From Lepturacanthus savala (taxonomy: Eukaryota > Chordata > Actinopteri > Scombriformes > Trichiuridae), in contig CM060466.1 in NCBI GenBank assembly GCA_030544235.1, positions 5,299,592-5,363,591 of the forward strand: a stretch of 64,000 nt of DNA, in the 5' to 3' direction. The position numbers and the translations under genes were made by a program. Of the stretch, positions 34,154-45,935 are shown piece by piece. The notes under the pieces were generated by a model. The model did no database searches, had not been told where the DNA came from, and saw only the letters and a list, made by a program, of their open reading frames with translations. The first letter of the stretch is position 1; each line of letters begins with the position of its first letter.

Positions 34154-34717
34154 TATATATAAACGTCATTTTATATCTGATCTCAGTCCTTCATGTTCGA
34201 TCGTATTGAATCTACAGTTGAATCATCACATCTACCCAGAGAAATAGATCTATTGGTCTTATTATTATATATGACACTCTGTGATATTACAGCCGTCCAT
34301 TGATAAATGTTGTTAACAGCCGTGTGTGTGTTTCACACGGAGGCTCCACATAGATTAGGGGACTAATCTGGATTAGAGGGAAGCGTCTGGTGGTAACTGC
34401 TTCTCTACTAATCCAACGGCAGATATTCACTAAATTATAGTGGACATTACTACCATGTAATCATTCCTGTTTAAATGACAAGAGCTCGCAGCTGTATGCA
34501 AGTACAGAGCTATTTCCCTTTGGGATCAGTGTATTCCATTCTATTATCATTGCTGGTTGTTTATTTATCCCTTATTTGGCTGCAGAAGCTCCAACCCTGC
34601 AGAGATCCAGCGGCAGCCTCCAGGACAGGAAGCTGAAGAAGCTGAACCTCAGGGACAGAAAAAGGCAGATTCTCATCAGGGAGTCCAGTCCCGCTGGAAG
34701 AGCTGGAGAGGAGCAGC

Positions 34718-36233
34718 ATGCAGAACCTCCGGCTGGGACCCGGGCTGCTCTACCGGCTGACTCTGGCCTCCGGCATGCTGGAGTGTCTGGGCTTCGCCGG
34801 CGTGCTGTTTGGCTGGGCCTCGCTGGTGTTTGTGCTGAAGGAGGAAGGCTACTTCAGTCACACGTGTGGCCCGAACGCCAACAGCAGCTCGAACAGCACA
34901 GGTGAGCAGGGCTGAAACCACATGATTTGTAGAGGAGCCGTGAAAAATAACCTCCATACGGTGGATGTAGTGATGGCCGGGTGAAGCTTCCTGGAGCTTT
35001 TCAGCAAATCGGTTCAGCAAAGAGCTAATTTCTTCATTTCCCCCACATTCCAAATACAAATATTATCTTTTAGAGCGTTTATTTGCAGAAAATTGACAAA
35101 TGGTTAAAATAACAAAAAAGATAGAATGTTTTCAGACCTCAAACGATGCGAAGAAACAAAGCAACATAATATTCATGTTTACACTTAAGAAGAGTTCAGA
35201 AATCAATATTTGGTGCAATGACACTTATTTTTAATGCCAGTTTTCATTGTTCCTGGTGGAAGAACTTTGTTTGATTGTGACGATCCATCTTCTTCATCAC
35301 ATTCTAGAGGTTTTCAATAAGGTTTAGGTGTAAAAATAAATCCAGTGATGTCATATATAGAAATATTAAAGTGCCCACTTGGAACCAAGCCATATGTTAA
35401 AGTGCCCTCTTGGGAGCTAAAACATGTTTTAAAGTGCCCTCCAGGAACCAACACATATGTTAATGTGCCCTCTTGGAGCCACAATGTGTGTCAAAGTGCC
35501 CACTCGGGAGATTAAACATGTCTTAAAGTGCCCACTTGGAGCTAAAACATGTTTTAAAGTGCCCTCCTGGAACCAAAACATGTTTTAAAGTGCCCTCCTG
35601 GAACCAAAACATGTTTTAAAGTGCCCTCTTAGGACTAAAACATGTCTTAAAGTGCCCTCTTGGAGCCAAAACGTGTCTTAAAGTGCCCTATTGGAGCTAA
35701 AATATGTCTTAAAGTGCCCTCTTGGAGCTAAAACGTGTGCTAAATTGCCCTCTGGGGAGCTAAAACGCCTGTTAAAGTGCTCTCTTGGGAGATTAAATGG
35801 GTCTTAAAGTGCCCACTTGGAACCAAAACATGTTTTAAAGTGCCCTCCTGGAACCAAAACATGTCTTAAAGTGCCCTCCTGGAACCAAAACATGTCTTAA
35901 AGTGCCCTCTTGGAACTAAAACATGTTTTAAAGTGCCCTCTTGGAACTAAAACATGTTTTAAAGTGCCCTCTTGGAACTAAAACATGTTTTAAAGTGCCC
36001 TCCTGGAACCAAAACATGTCTTAAAGTGCCCTCTTGGAGCTAAAATATGTCTTAAAGTGCCCTCTACAGTGGCGAGGACGTGTTATATGAGTTTTATTTC
36101 CTTAAAGTGGGCCACTGCACTAACACGCTAATCCTAAAGTGACCAAACAGCTGCTGACTGTGATGAAGAGGAAGATGGATCATCACACTCAATCATTTAT
36201 AGATAGATAAGATAGATAGATAGATAGATAGAT

Positions 36234-36312
<79 letters not shown>

Positions 36313-38245
36313 GCATCAAGTCGATGGCGCCATCCTGTGGTGAGATTAGAGAACAGCAGCCTGATTGATGAAATAAATAATGTACAGTACAGGTTGGACA
36401 TCAAAACTATGAATGAACACGTTTATGTTGTTATGTAGTTAATAAAAAAGGTGAAATAACTGAAAACATGTTTTATATTCTAGTTTCTTCTAAATATATA
36501 TATTTCACCTTGTTTTGTTAAGCACATAACACCATAAACGTGTGTTCATTCATAGTTTTGATGCCTTCAGTGAGAATCTACAATGGAAATAGTCATGAAA
36601 ATAAAGAAAACACATTGAATGAGCAGGTGTTTGGGCCTGTACTGTTTATATATATACTATACAGCCATGAGAACCACAACAGCTACAGCCTGTTTGCTGT
36701 TATTTTCATGGGATGTTGTAATATTAAAGTATTTTAAAGGTTAAATCACCTACAGAACAAACACTGACTGGATCTATTGCTGCTAACGAGATGATGTATT
36801 TAGCTGAATATTCCCTGTTTCTCTGTCACAGACTGTCTGGGTCAGGATGAGCAGTTCTCTCTGGTTTTCACCATCGCGTCCTTCCTCAACAACTTCCTCA
36901 ACATCTTCAATGGCTTCCTGTTTGACCGCTTCGGTACCATGGCGACCAGGCTGCTGGGAATGTGGGTTCATGTAGTCAGTTCCAGGCTCATATAACACGT
37001 CCTCGCCACTGTAGAGGGCACTTTAACAGGCGTTTTAGCTCCCAAGAGGGCAATTTAATACACGTTTTAGCTCCAAGTGGGCACTTTGACACACATTGTA
37101 GCTCCAAGAGGGCACTTTAACATATGGTTTGGCTCCAAGTGGGCACTTTAACAGACAATTTAGCTCCAGGAGGGCACTTTACGACACATTTAATCTCCTA
37201 AGAGGGCACCGTAACATATGTTTGGTTCCAGGAGGACACTTTAAAACATATTTTAGCTCCCAAGAGGGCACTTTAACATATAGCTTGGCTCCAAGAGGGC
37301 ACTTTAACGTATGGCTTAGTTCCAAGTGGGCACTTTAAAACTCATCTTAGCTCCAGGAGGGCACTTTAAAACATATTTTAGCTCCCAAGTGGGCACTTTA
37401 ACAGACATCTTAGCTCCAGGAGGACACTTTACAACGCATTTAATCTCCCAAGAGGGCACTTTACATATAGCTTGGCTCCAAGTGGGCACTTTAACAAATG
37501 ATCAGATTGGAATAAGATGATTCTATTCAATAGTGGACTAATTTTAAACAGGCTTCTTCTCTCTGACTGCTGCTGTTTCAACTTTATAGTGTTGATGTGT
37601 CTTTTGTACTTTAAATGGTAATTACTTCTGTAAGCTCGCCTTGGGGGTCACCTATTTATATAGAGTTTATTGGCTCTAATATTCATTTTGCCAAAACCTC
37701 ACTGTTTTCCAATTGGTACGTAACTGGAGTAGAAAATGCTGTTTTTTCACATATTTTGCAGGTAATTTTCATGACGTTCTAGTCAATACTTTGTGTTATA
37801 AACTACAGTTTGATGCATAAATGCTGCTCTAACTCTCATTGTTCTCTGCAGAGCTCTGTACACAACTGGAACCCTTCTAGTGGCCTTGTCTAGTGCAGGT
37901 ACGTGCACACACACACACACATGCACAGATAATACATCAAGAAGTGGTGTTAATTACTTAACTCTCAGCTTGTTCCACTCTCATGCAGCATATTCAGAGC
38001 TGCTTTTTCCTGCCTTGTCCTTCATTGCTGTGGGAGGAATTCTGCTCCTTCTGACTAACATGCAGGTAAATAATCTGCAGTATTGGTGTTTAAATATGTA
38101 AAATGCTGTAGAAAATGTAATTAATTAGGTTGATATCAGGGAAAATGGGCCCAATTAGAGCCAATGACTAGAAAGGATTTAAACTGTTGACATAACTAAG
38201 GTTGACTAGTAACAGGTGAGTTGATCCTGACTGAACCAGAAATGT

Positions 38246-38322
<77 letters not shown>

Positions 38323-38832
38323 GTGGCCAACCTGTTTGCCGCTCATCGCTCCACCATCATCACCCTTTACAACGGAGCCTATGACTCCTCCTCAGCTGTG
38401 TTTCTCATCTTCAAGGTAAAAAATCGCTGTGAATTGGTTAAAAATCAGGAACCAATCGTGGTATTAACGGCAAAATTACAAAGAAATATTTACAGATAAT
38501 TAGTCCTACATATACGCTTCAAAAATAGCTTTACAAACAAGAAAAGACATGACATGTTTTTAAATTTACGTCATTCCAGAATTTAATTACAATAACCTAT
38601 GAATTATTATTTACACATGGTAAAAATATTTTAAATGATTTTATTCCTTAAAATAGACTAAATAATAGATATATATTATATATATATTAAGAAATACGAG
38701 ACAACGTTGTAAACATAGTGTCAGAATAGTTTCATGCTATGTAAATCAATGACTCCATTAGGTTGTTACACTAGGAATTTATCATATTTGCATATTGTTG
38801 ACATATGACAATAAATCTATTATAGCATATTA

Positions 38833-38911
<79 letters not shown>

Positions 38912-41900
38912 GAGGTAAATTTGAGGTAAATTCAAGTACATTTTTTTATTTTAGTAAAAAATTTCCCAAATTCTGAATAAAATCAAACAGCAAACAGGAA
39001 ATCCTGGTCATGTGACCTCATAAATTGTATGTCCTTCCAAAATAAAAGCCCCCTTTTCACGCCTAACTGTAAAAACATAGATTTTATATCACAGCTTTTC
39101 AGAAAAATTAAGCTAAAGTAACTGTTGCCATGGAAACACTGCGGTAGAGGGTAATTCATACCTTCTTTAGCTGGTCAGCCTTTATGTTTTTCTGGGTTTA
39201 ACCTGCTGGTTTCGCTGGTTTTCCAGGTCCTGTATGAGCGGGGAGTGTCTCTGCGCTCCTCCTTCCTGGTCTTGTCCTCCTGCAGCATCGTCCACCTGGC
39301 CAGGACCTTCCTGCTGATGCCCAGAGGCCACATCCCCTACCCGCTGCCTCAGGACTACACCTACGGGTGAGGACCCCCCCCCCCCCCAGGCCTCGCGCCC
39401 CCCTGACGCCATCGCGGATCTCACCGCTGGTTTCTTCTTGGTGCAGGTATAACTGTGGAGAGGCCGACTCTGATGCTGCAGAGCAGCTGGGGGTGATCTG
39501 CACCGGGGACGATTCACCGGAGTCCAACGGGAGGAGCAGCACGCCTCCATCACCTGGAGACGCCATAGAGGGACAGGACCCAGGAAAAGGTATTAATCCA
39601 TCTTTCAGATAAGAGCTGCCACAACACGATTAGTTTCCAACTATGACATTAATCTGCAGTAAAGACAGCAGCCAATTTAGAAACATAATAGGTTAATTAA
39701 TCACCATCTATTTGAATAATTAAAGATAATCAAAGAATTTAAGAAGATAATGTCCAAATTCCCAGCTTCTCTTCTCTGAATATTTTCTGATCTACACTTT
39801 ACTCCATTTTATGAACTATAGATTAATCAAATTGTGAATTATTTATTTATAGATTAATCGTCTCAATAAATTTAATTTTCATTTTTCACTTTGAAGAGAA
39901 ATGGGATCCCAAATATCAAAATATATGAAACTGAGTAATTTGTTAACTAATTATCAGTGATTCATAATTATATTTAACACTGAAAAAAAGAAGTGGACAC
40001 TTGTTTTTACTTTGTACATCATGATGTTTGATGTATTTGTAAAATTTGAATATCAAAACTCCAAGTACAGTACATTTGACCCAATATTAGCTCCATAAAA
40101 GTTTACTAATTTTTATTTATTGAATATTGAAGCAGCAAAACAAGGCAAGTTTATTTGTACAGCAGATTCCAACAACAAGAATTGTTTAAAGTATTTTACA
40201 TAAAACATTAAAAGCATCAAGATACGTTTAAAAATAGTTGATTAGGTTGATTAAAGGGGGCACTTTTAAATTAATTAAAATAAATATGATTAAAAATCAA
40301 GAAATTTAACATCAATAGGCAGCAGCAACAGAGAAGTCTTCAATTCTGACTTAACAACAGTGAGAGTTGCAGCAGATCTGCAGTTCTCTAAGAGTTTATT
40401 ACAGTTCTCTAGTGGTTTGTTCCAGTTCTCTGGGAGTTTGTTGCAGTTCTCTAAGAGTTTATTACAGTTCTCTAAGAGTTTATTACAGTTCTCTAGGAGT
40501 TTGTTCCAGATCTCTGGGAGTTTGTTCCAGATCTCTGGGAGTTTGTTCCAGAGTTCTCTAGGAGTTTATTACAGTTCTCTAGGAGTTTGTTCCAGATCTC
40601 TAGGAGTTTGTTCCAGATCTCTGGGAGTTTGTTCCAGATCTCTGGGAGTTTGTTCCAGAGTTCTCTAGGAGTTTGTTACAGTTCTCTAGGAGTTTGTTGC
40701 AGTTCTCTAGGAGTTTATTACAGTTATCTGGGAGTTTGTTGTAGTTCTCTAGGAGTTTGTTGCAGTTCTCTAGGAGTTTGTTCCAGTTCTCTAGGAGTTT
40801 GTTACAGTTCTCTAGGAGTTTGTTGCAGTTCTCTAGGAGTTTATTACAGTTATCTGGGAGTTTGTTGTAGTTCTCTAAGAGTTTATTACAGTTCTCTGGG
40901 AGTTTGTTGCAGTTCTCTAGGAGTTTGTTGCAGTTCTCTAGGAGTTTGTTCCAGTTCTCTAGGAGTTTGTTCCAGATCTCTGAGAGTTTGTTCCAGTTCC
41001 CTAGGAGTTTGTTCCAGTTCTCTAGGAGTTTCTTCCAGATCTCTGAGAGTTTGTTCCAGTTCTCTAGGAGTTTGTTCCAGTTCTCTAGGAGTTTCTTCCA
41101 GATCTCTGAGAGTTTGTTCTAGTTCTCTAGGAGTTTGTTCCAGTTCTCTAGGAGTTTGTTGCAGTTCTCTAGGAGTTTGTTCCAGTTTTCTAGGAGTTTG
41201 TTGCAGTTCTCTAGGAGTTTGTTCCAGATCTCTAGGAGTTTGTTCCAGTTCTCGAGGAGTTTGTTCCAGTTCTCTGGGAGTTTGTTCCAGATCTCTGGGA
41301 GTTTGTTAGCAGTTCTCTAGGAGTTTGTTCCAGATCTGTGGGAGTTTGTTCCAGTTCTCTAGGAGTTTCTTCCAGATCTATGGGGCATATAAACTCCATG
41401 ATTAGTTCTGACCCTGGGAACAGAGAGCAGATCTGTTCCAGACCATCTAAGAGGTCCGGAAGGTTCATAAGGGATCAGCAGATCAGAGATATACTTAGAC
41501 CCTAGAACATTCAGTGCTTTATAAACCAGTAAAAGCATTTTAAACTTAATTAGTTGGCAGACAGGAATCCAGCGAAAGTGATCTACTTTTTCAGTCTTAG
41601 ACTCTAGCATCAGCATTTTTAATTAGCTGCAGTCGCGCTTTCATTCGTGCACACAGCAGATTTCAGTCAGATTTCATGTTATTTTCCATGTGACGTTTTA
41701 GCGGTGAGTTTCCGGAGCTGCGTCCTGTCCCGGTTCTTCCTGTTCCACTTGCTGTGGTTGTCCATCATGCAGCTGAGACATTACCTCTTCATCGGCACGC
41801 TCAACCCCATGCTCAACCGGCTGGCCGCCGCCGACCCCGGCCTGGGTGAGTCCTAGTTAACGCCACCTTCACAGCACACAGCTCCGGTCCCCGTTTAACT

Positions 41901-44900
41901 TTGGATTCATCTTCTCTCAGTCGGCCGCTACACCGACGCCTTCGCCGCCACGCAGCTGTGCGGCGTTCTCATCGCCCCCTGGAACGGACTCATCATGGAC
42001 AGACACAGGGGGAAGCCTCTGGCTCCTGGTAAATCACTGACCGCTCCTCTATGTCTCTGGTTCTCAAAGCGTGGTCTGGGGACCCACGGGGGTCGTTGAG
42101 ATCGGGCCAAGGGGTCCCCATAAAAATAAAAGGAGAATCTTTTATTTTCAAGGCCAGTTTATTTGTAGGGGACACTTCAGCTACAAGGTGATTCAAAGTA
42201 TTAAGATACCAGAGAATTTAAATTAATTCTCTACTTTATTACTTAAAATGGCCTAAATAAATATTAAAATATGTAAGAAAAGGTTGTAACCACAGTCTCA
42301 GGATAGTTTCATGCTGTATAAGTCAATGAGACTCCATTAGGTTGTTACACTGGGAATTTTACATAATTGCGTGATAAAATTCCAAAATTGCATATGAGAA
42401 AAAACTTAAAATTGAATTAAATGTAAAAAAAAAATAAAAAATAATAATTACAATTTACATAATAAAACACTGCAATATAAGGTTAAAACAAGATCAAAGT
42501 TGATTAAAGGGTTATAGATTAAAAAAATAGTTCCATAAATAAAACAATGACAGAATGTAAAGACGACTATTAACATATTATTAATAATAAATTCCTTTAT
42601 TTATATCCCATTAACATATTTATTCCATATTTTGTGTATTATTTTCACTTTGCACTTGAATTCATTTAATTTAAAATTGTATTTTCCATTTTATATCCCG
42701 GGGTGGAAACACAGAGAAATAAATGACGGAAATAAATAAATACATTTAAATATTATTAAATAAAATGTGAATATGCAAATGCAAATAAATGCAGCATTTA
42801 TGTGCAAAAGGCAAAAAATAATACACAAATAAATAAATGTAATGAATTAAATGGAAAATTATATTAAAATCATATTCATTTATGATCTGAGTCGTTCATT
42901 TATTTATTTCCTACACTTTCTGTTATAAAACATCTAAAGTAAAAGGCCTTGATGTGAAAAAGACACTTTGACGCATGTTTAAATGTTTTGTGTGTTGCAG
43001 GAGAAACGGAACAGGAGGCCGACCTGCGCTCCTCCTGTCTCTCCCTGTTTCTCACCTCCCTGCAGTGCCTCCTGTTCTCCCTCTGCGCCTCCCTGCCCCT
43101 CCTCCCCCTGCAGCTCCTCACCTTCGCTCTGCAGGTCCTCAACCGCTCCTTCCTGTACGGAGGCAACGCAGCCTTCATTAGCATCGCGTGAGCAGCTGAC
43201 ACACACACACATGAATACACACTCACAAATACACAAACACACACACATGCATACACACTCACAAATATACAAACACACACATATACACACACATGCATAC
43301 ACACTTACAAATACACAAACACACACATATACACACATGCATACACACGTGCAAATACACAAACACACACACATATACACACACATGCATACACACTTGC
43401 AAATACACAAACACACACATACATGCATACACACTCGCAAATACACAAACACACACACACATACATGCATACACACTTGCAAATACACAAACACACACAC
43501 ATATACACACACATGCATACACACTTGCAAATACACAAACACACACATACATGCATACACACTCGCAAATACACAAACACACACACACACACATGCATAC
43601 ACATTCGCAAATATACAAACACACACACACACACATATACACACACATGCATATACACTTGCAAATACACAAACACACACACATATACACACACATGCAT
43701 ACACACTTGCAAATACACAAACACACACACACATGCATACACACTCGCAAATACACAAACACACACACACATGCATACACATTCGCAAATATACAAACAC
43801 ACACACACACACATATACACACACATGCATATACACTTGCAAATACACAAACACACACACATATACACACACATGCATACATTCACATACAAACACACAA
43901 ACACACACATATACACACACATGCATACACACTTGCAAATAGACAAACACACACATATACACACATGCATACACACTTACAAATACACAAACACACACAC
44001 ACACATATACACACACATGCATACACACTTGCAAATACACAAACACACACACACACATATACACACACATGCATACACACTTGCAAATACACAAACACAC
44101 ACACACACATATACACACATACACAAAAAAATACACACACAAACACACACACACATACGCACATTCATGCACACACACGCAGCAGTACAGACTTTACTTT
44201 CACTTTTATGATGGTTTGGGTGTAATACCAGACAAATGCATTAGGGGCGCTAGTGAGTAAAATGTATGTGAAAAATAAACTTTTCCATGACTGATTCAGA
44301 CGTCAGAGCAGGGACTTCAGGGTAACTCCAGGTGGCCCAAACTCATTTTGACATTCAAGTAGGGACCTTTTAGAATAGCATCTGTACAGCCCCATGGAGG
44401 CTATTTAGGTGAAAGCGACGTGAGGACCGGCCAAAATGTCCTCACTTCCCAAAAAAAGAGCTCACTTCAAGGGACTTCACTTCATGCCGGTCCACAGTAA
44501 GTAGCAAGTACAAGAACACAAACACACACATGCACATAGATATGCATACACGCACACACACGTACGCACACACAATCACACACGTACATGAACACACATA
44601 TGCACACACATGCAGGCACACACACACAAACATGCACACACACTAAACGTACATGCACAACCATATACTCACAAACATGCATGCACACACACACACGGAC
44701 ACACTCATGCGAGCATACACACATACACAAACATCCACAATATAACACATGTGCAAAATAATGTGATTTCTGGCCCAAGTGACAGTAAAACCTGACCTGG
44801 AAGCATGAAGAGCCTAATAAGACGAGTCCTGATCGCTGTTTGTCTCTGGGCAGATTTCCAGCCTGTCACTTTGGGAAGCTGTACGGTCTGGTGATGTCCC

Positions 44901-45233
44901 TGTCTGCCGTCGTGTCGCTGCTGCAGTTCCCCTGCTTCACGCTGGGCAGAGGAAACTCCGCCATGGTGGGTCCAACCCCGGTTTACCACAAAAACAGAGG
45001 AATGCTTAACTGACACAGTGGTGCATCGCTATTATTCTCGGTAACAGAGATCGGGCGAATCAACGGGTTCATTCATGAATTAATGATGTCTGGATGTGTT
45101 ACAGGTGGACGCTGCTCTGACCGTCCTCACTCTGCTGGTGTTCGTCCATCCCGTCCACGTCTACGTCCACTGTAGGAGATTAGCCCGCCGCCGGGAGGAC
45201 GGCAACCAAACTGTCCAGACAGAACGGGAATAA
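34718..45233 (+). CDS. slc43a3: Solute carrier family 43 member 3, complete
   Basis: SLC43 proteins are 12-helix major-facilitator transporters of the plasma membrane; SLC43A3 is known as a purine nucleobase carrier. Twelve coding exons: 34718-34901, 36832-36961, 37852-37898, 37989-38065, 38323-38415, 39227-39366, 39447-39589, 41702-41845, 41921-42028, 43001-43187, 44854-44965 and 45105-45233. All have GT/AG ends and matching phase, giving 497 aa (human about 490). Family landmarks include LECLGFAGVLFGW in the first helix, an extracellular loop with NSS/NST glycosylation sites, QDEQFSLVFT, RSTIITLYNGAYDSSSAVFL, HLARTFLLMPRGHIPYPLP, LRHYLFIGTLN, APWNGLIMDR, LNRSFLYGGNAAF and HFGKLYGLVMSLSAVVSLLQ. 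The HIPYPLP and YNGAxDSSSAV matches favour A3 over A1/A2. The start is the first ATG after a 5' UTR exon with an acceptor near 34585. Introns carry several large repeat arrays. Confidence 0.95.
35375..36091 (+). repeat. 31-bp minisatellite in slc43a3 intron 1 (left arm)
   Basis: About 22 units of ttaaagtgccctcttggagc plus taaaacatgtc, 29-32 bp each. The array ends with ctctacagtggcgaggacgt, gttatatgag at 36062-36091. The same sequence in reverse complement opens the array at 36987 on the other side of exon 2. Confidence 0.95.
36199..36313. repeat. (TAGA)n microsatellite in slc43a3 intron 1
   Basis: About 28 tetranucleotide units with one imperfect interruption near 36231. Confidence 0.95.
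36987..37500 (-). repeat. 31-bp minisatellite in slc43a3 intron 2 (inverted right arm)
   Basis: About 16 units of gggcactttaacatatggtt / tagctccaagag, which is the reverse complement of the unit at 35375-36091. Its first 40 bases (36987-37026) are a perfect reverse complement of 36052-36091. The array begins only 25 bases after the exon-2 donor (36961). Confidence 0.95.
38125..38250 (-). repeat. Dispersed repeat copy in slc43a3 intron 4
   Basis: Inverted match to part of the element at 6830-7200 (gttgactagtaacaggtgag, ctgactgaaccagaaatg). It abuts the (TG)n tract before exon 5. Confidence 0.6.
38253..38322 (+). repeat. slc43a3: (TG)n tract forming the acceptor region of slc43a3 exon 5
   Basis: About 33 TG units run to within a few bases of the exon: (TG)n-AAAG|GTGGCC at 38322/38323. 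There is no ordinary polypyrimidine tract between the repeat and the splice site. Confidence 0.9.
38600..39165 (+). mobile_element. piggyBac-like MITE copy with a (TA)n insert, slc43a3 intron 5
   Basis: Same order of blocks as the intact element at 48421-48865: aatgattttattccttaaaa, gtaaacatagtgtcagaata, ccattaggttgttacactag, ggaaatcctggtcatgtgac, ataaaagcccccttttcacg and tgttgccatggaaacactg, then tagagggtaa. A (TA)n tract at 38837-38907 interrupts it. Confidence 0.75.
39740..39860 (+). repeat. Dispersed repeat fragment in slc43a3 intron 7
   Basis: A diverged piece of the family seen at 13250 (gataatgtccaaattcccag, cttctcttctctgaatattt). Between 39860 and 40130 nothing is recognised. Confidence 0.5.
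40131..41616 (-). mobile_element. LINE relic (ORF2 C-terminus and 3' tail) split by a minisatellite
   Basis: On the minus strand 41616-41390 encodes the C-terminal region of a fish L2-like LINE ORF2 (FRWIPVCQLIKFKMLLLVYK, ALNVLGSKYISDLLIPYEPS, then LLSVPRVRT). The expected next motif, of the type APRLWNxLPEEL, falls exactly where the 21-bp array begins. After the array, 40370-40310 gives an LxxLTVVKSELKTFLF-like end. 40230-40131 is the LINE 3' tail (caacaacaagaattgtttaa and gcaagtttatttgtacagca on the plus strand). So one element is interrupted by expansion of its own codons. Confidence 0.8.
40375..41380 (-). repeat. 21-bp minisatellite derived from LINE codons
   Basis: About 48 units of ttctctaggagtttgttcca(g), with variants (cagatctctgggagtttgtt). 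In the LINE's reading direction the unit is tggaacaaactcctagagaa(c), which in one frame reads WNKLLEN / WNKLPEN. This matches the LWNxLPEEL motif of the LINE in which it sits. Long open frames on both strands (SLGVCSS, ELEQTPR) are by-products. Confidence 0.9.
42225..42420 (+). mobile_element. Partial piggyBac-like MITE copy, slc43a3 intron 9
   Basis: Contains the left part of the family only: cttaaaatggcctaaataaa, gtaaccacagtctcaggata, gtttcatgctgtataagtca, ccattaggttgttacactgg. A separate short repeat at 42050-42115 (tctcaaagcgtggtctgggg) recurs inverted at 51055-51100. The rest of the intron to 42960 is AT-rich, with nothing recognised. Confidence 0.65.
43196..44150. repeat. AC-rich minisatellite, units of about 46-54 bp, slc43a3 intron 10
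   Basis: Tandem units of acacatgcatacacacttgc, aaatacacaaacacacacat, atacac, about 19 copies with length variation in the AC run. It starts nine bases after the exon-10 donor. The long His/Thr and Cys/Val open frames on both strands are repeat artefacts. Confidence 0.95.
44515..44745. repeat. Second AC-rich degenerate array, slc43a3 intron 10
   Basis: Irregular acacacacatgcac / catgcatacacacgc repeats, less ordered than the array at 43196. It ends about 110 bases before exon 11. Between the two arrays (44150-44515) nothing is recognised. Confidence 0.85.
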
Positions 45234-45284
45234 GAGGAATCAAAGGGATCCTGCTGGCTCTGCTGGAAAAAGTCAGAAAAGCAT

Positions 45285-45935
45285 TGAATGTATAGATACC
45301 TTGAATTTTGATATCTGGGTCTTAAAATGTGAGCAGGAAAAAACTTTGTTCCTCAAAAGTTTCATTTGTCAGCCACTAATATTGAGACGTAGCCTAAATA
45401 AAAAGTGGCGGATAGAAAAGTCAGAATTCTGACTTTTTTTCTCTGAATTTCTCTGTATTTTTAGAAGAAAATCTGAATTCTGACTTCTTAGGATTTGCCT
45501 GTATTTCTGCATTTCCCCCCCCTAAACTATCCCAGGGTTCCTGCAGGACTTACAAAAGTCTTAAAAGCATTGAACAAGACTTGAATTTTAACATCTGGGT
45601 CTTAAAATTTATGCAGGAAGTAACTTCTTCATATCAAATTCCCCTCAGGTTTCATTTGTAACCTAAATAAAGCACGAAATTCATCATTTTTTAAAAGAAA
45701 TCCAGAATTCTGACTTTCTTTTCTCTGAATTTTGAGAAATCAGACAGATTTTCTTAGAATTTCTTTGAATTTTGAGAAGAATTCTGCATTTTTCCCCAAA
45801 CTATCCCAGGATTCCTGCAGGAAAAAGACTTGAATTGTCTTGAATTTTAATATCTGGGTCTTAAAATTCATGCAGGAAGTAACTTCTCTGTATGAAATCT
45901 GTTGACCACTATTATTTAGATTAAATATCGTAGCC
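45285..45935 (+). repeat. slc43a3: Threefold repeat in the slc43a3 3' UTR
   Basis: Blocks beginning ttgaattttgatatctgggt, then cttaaaatgtgagcagga, recur at about 45300, 45583 and 45838. Between them are related stretches (gaattctgactttttttctc, ctaaactatcccagggttcc, tgcagga, agcctaaataaaaagtgg). Units are about 250-285 bp. They lie between the stop codon and the polyadenylation signal, so would be in the mRNA. Confidence 0.85.

Noticed and set aside
39367..39446. A run of about 14 C right after the exon-6 donor of slc43a3, as a possible frameshift site
   Set aside because: It lies in an 80-bp intron with good GT/AG ends, and removing it keeps the conserved protein in frame.
42979..44225. Very long His/Thr and Cys/Val open frames, including one of 399 codons
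   Set aside because: They run through the AC-rich intron array; only 43001-43187 on the plus strand is coding (slc43a3 exon 10).
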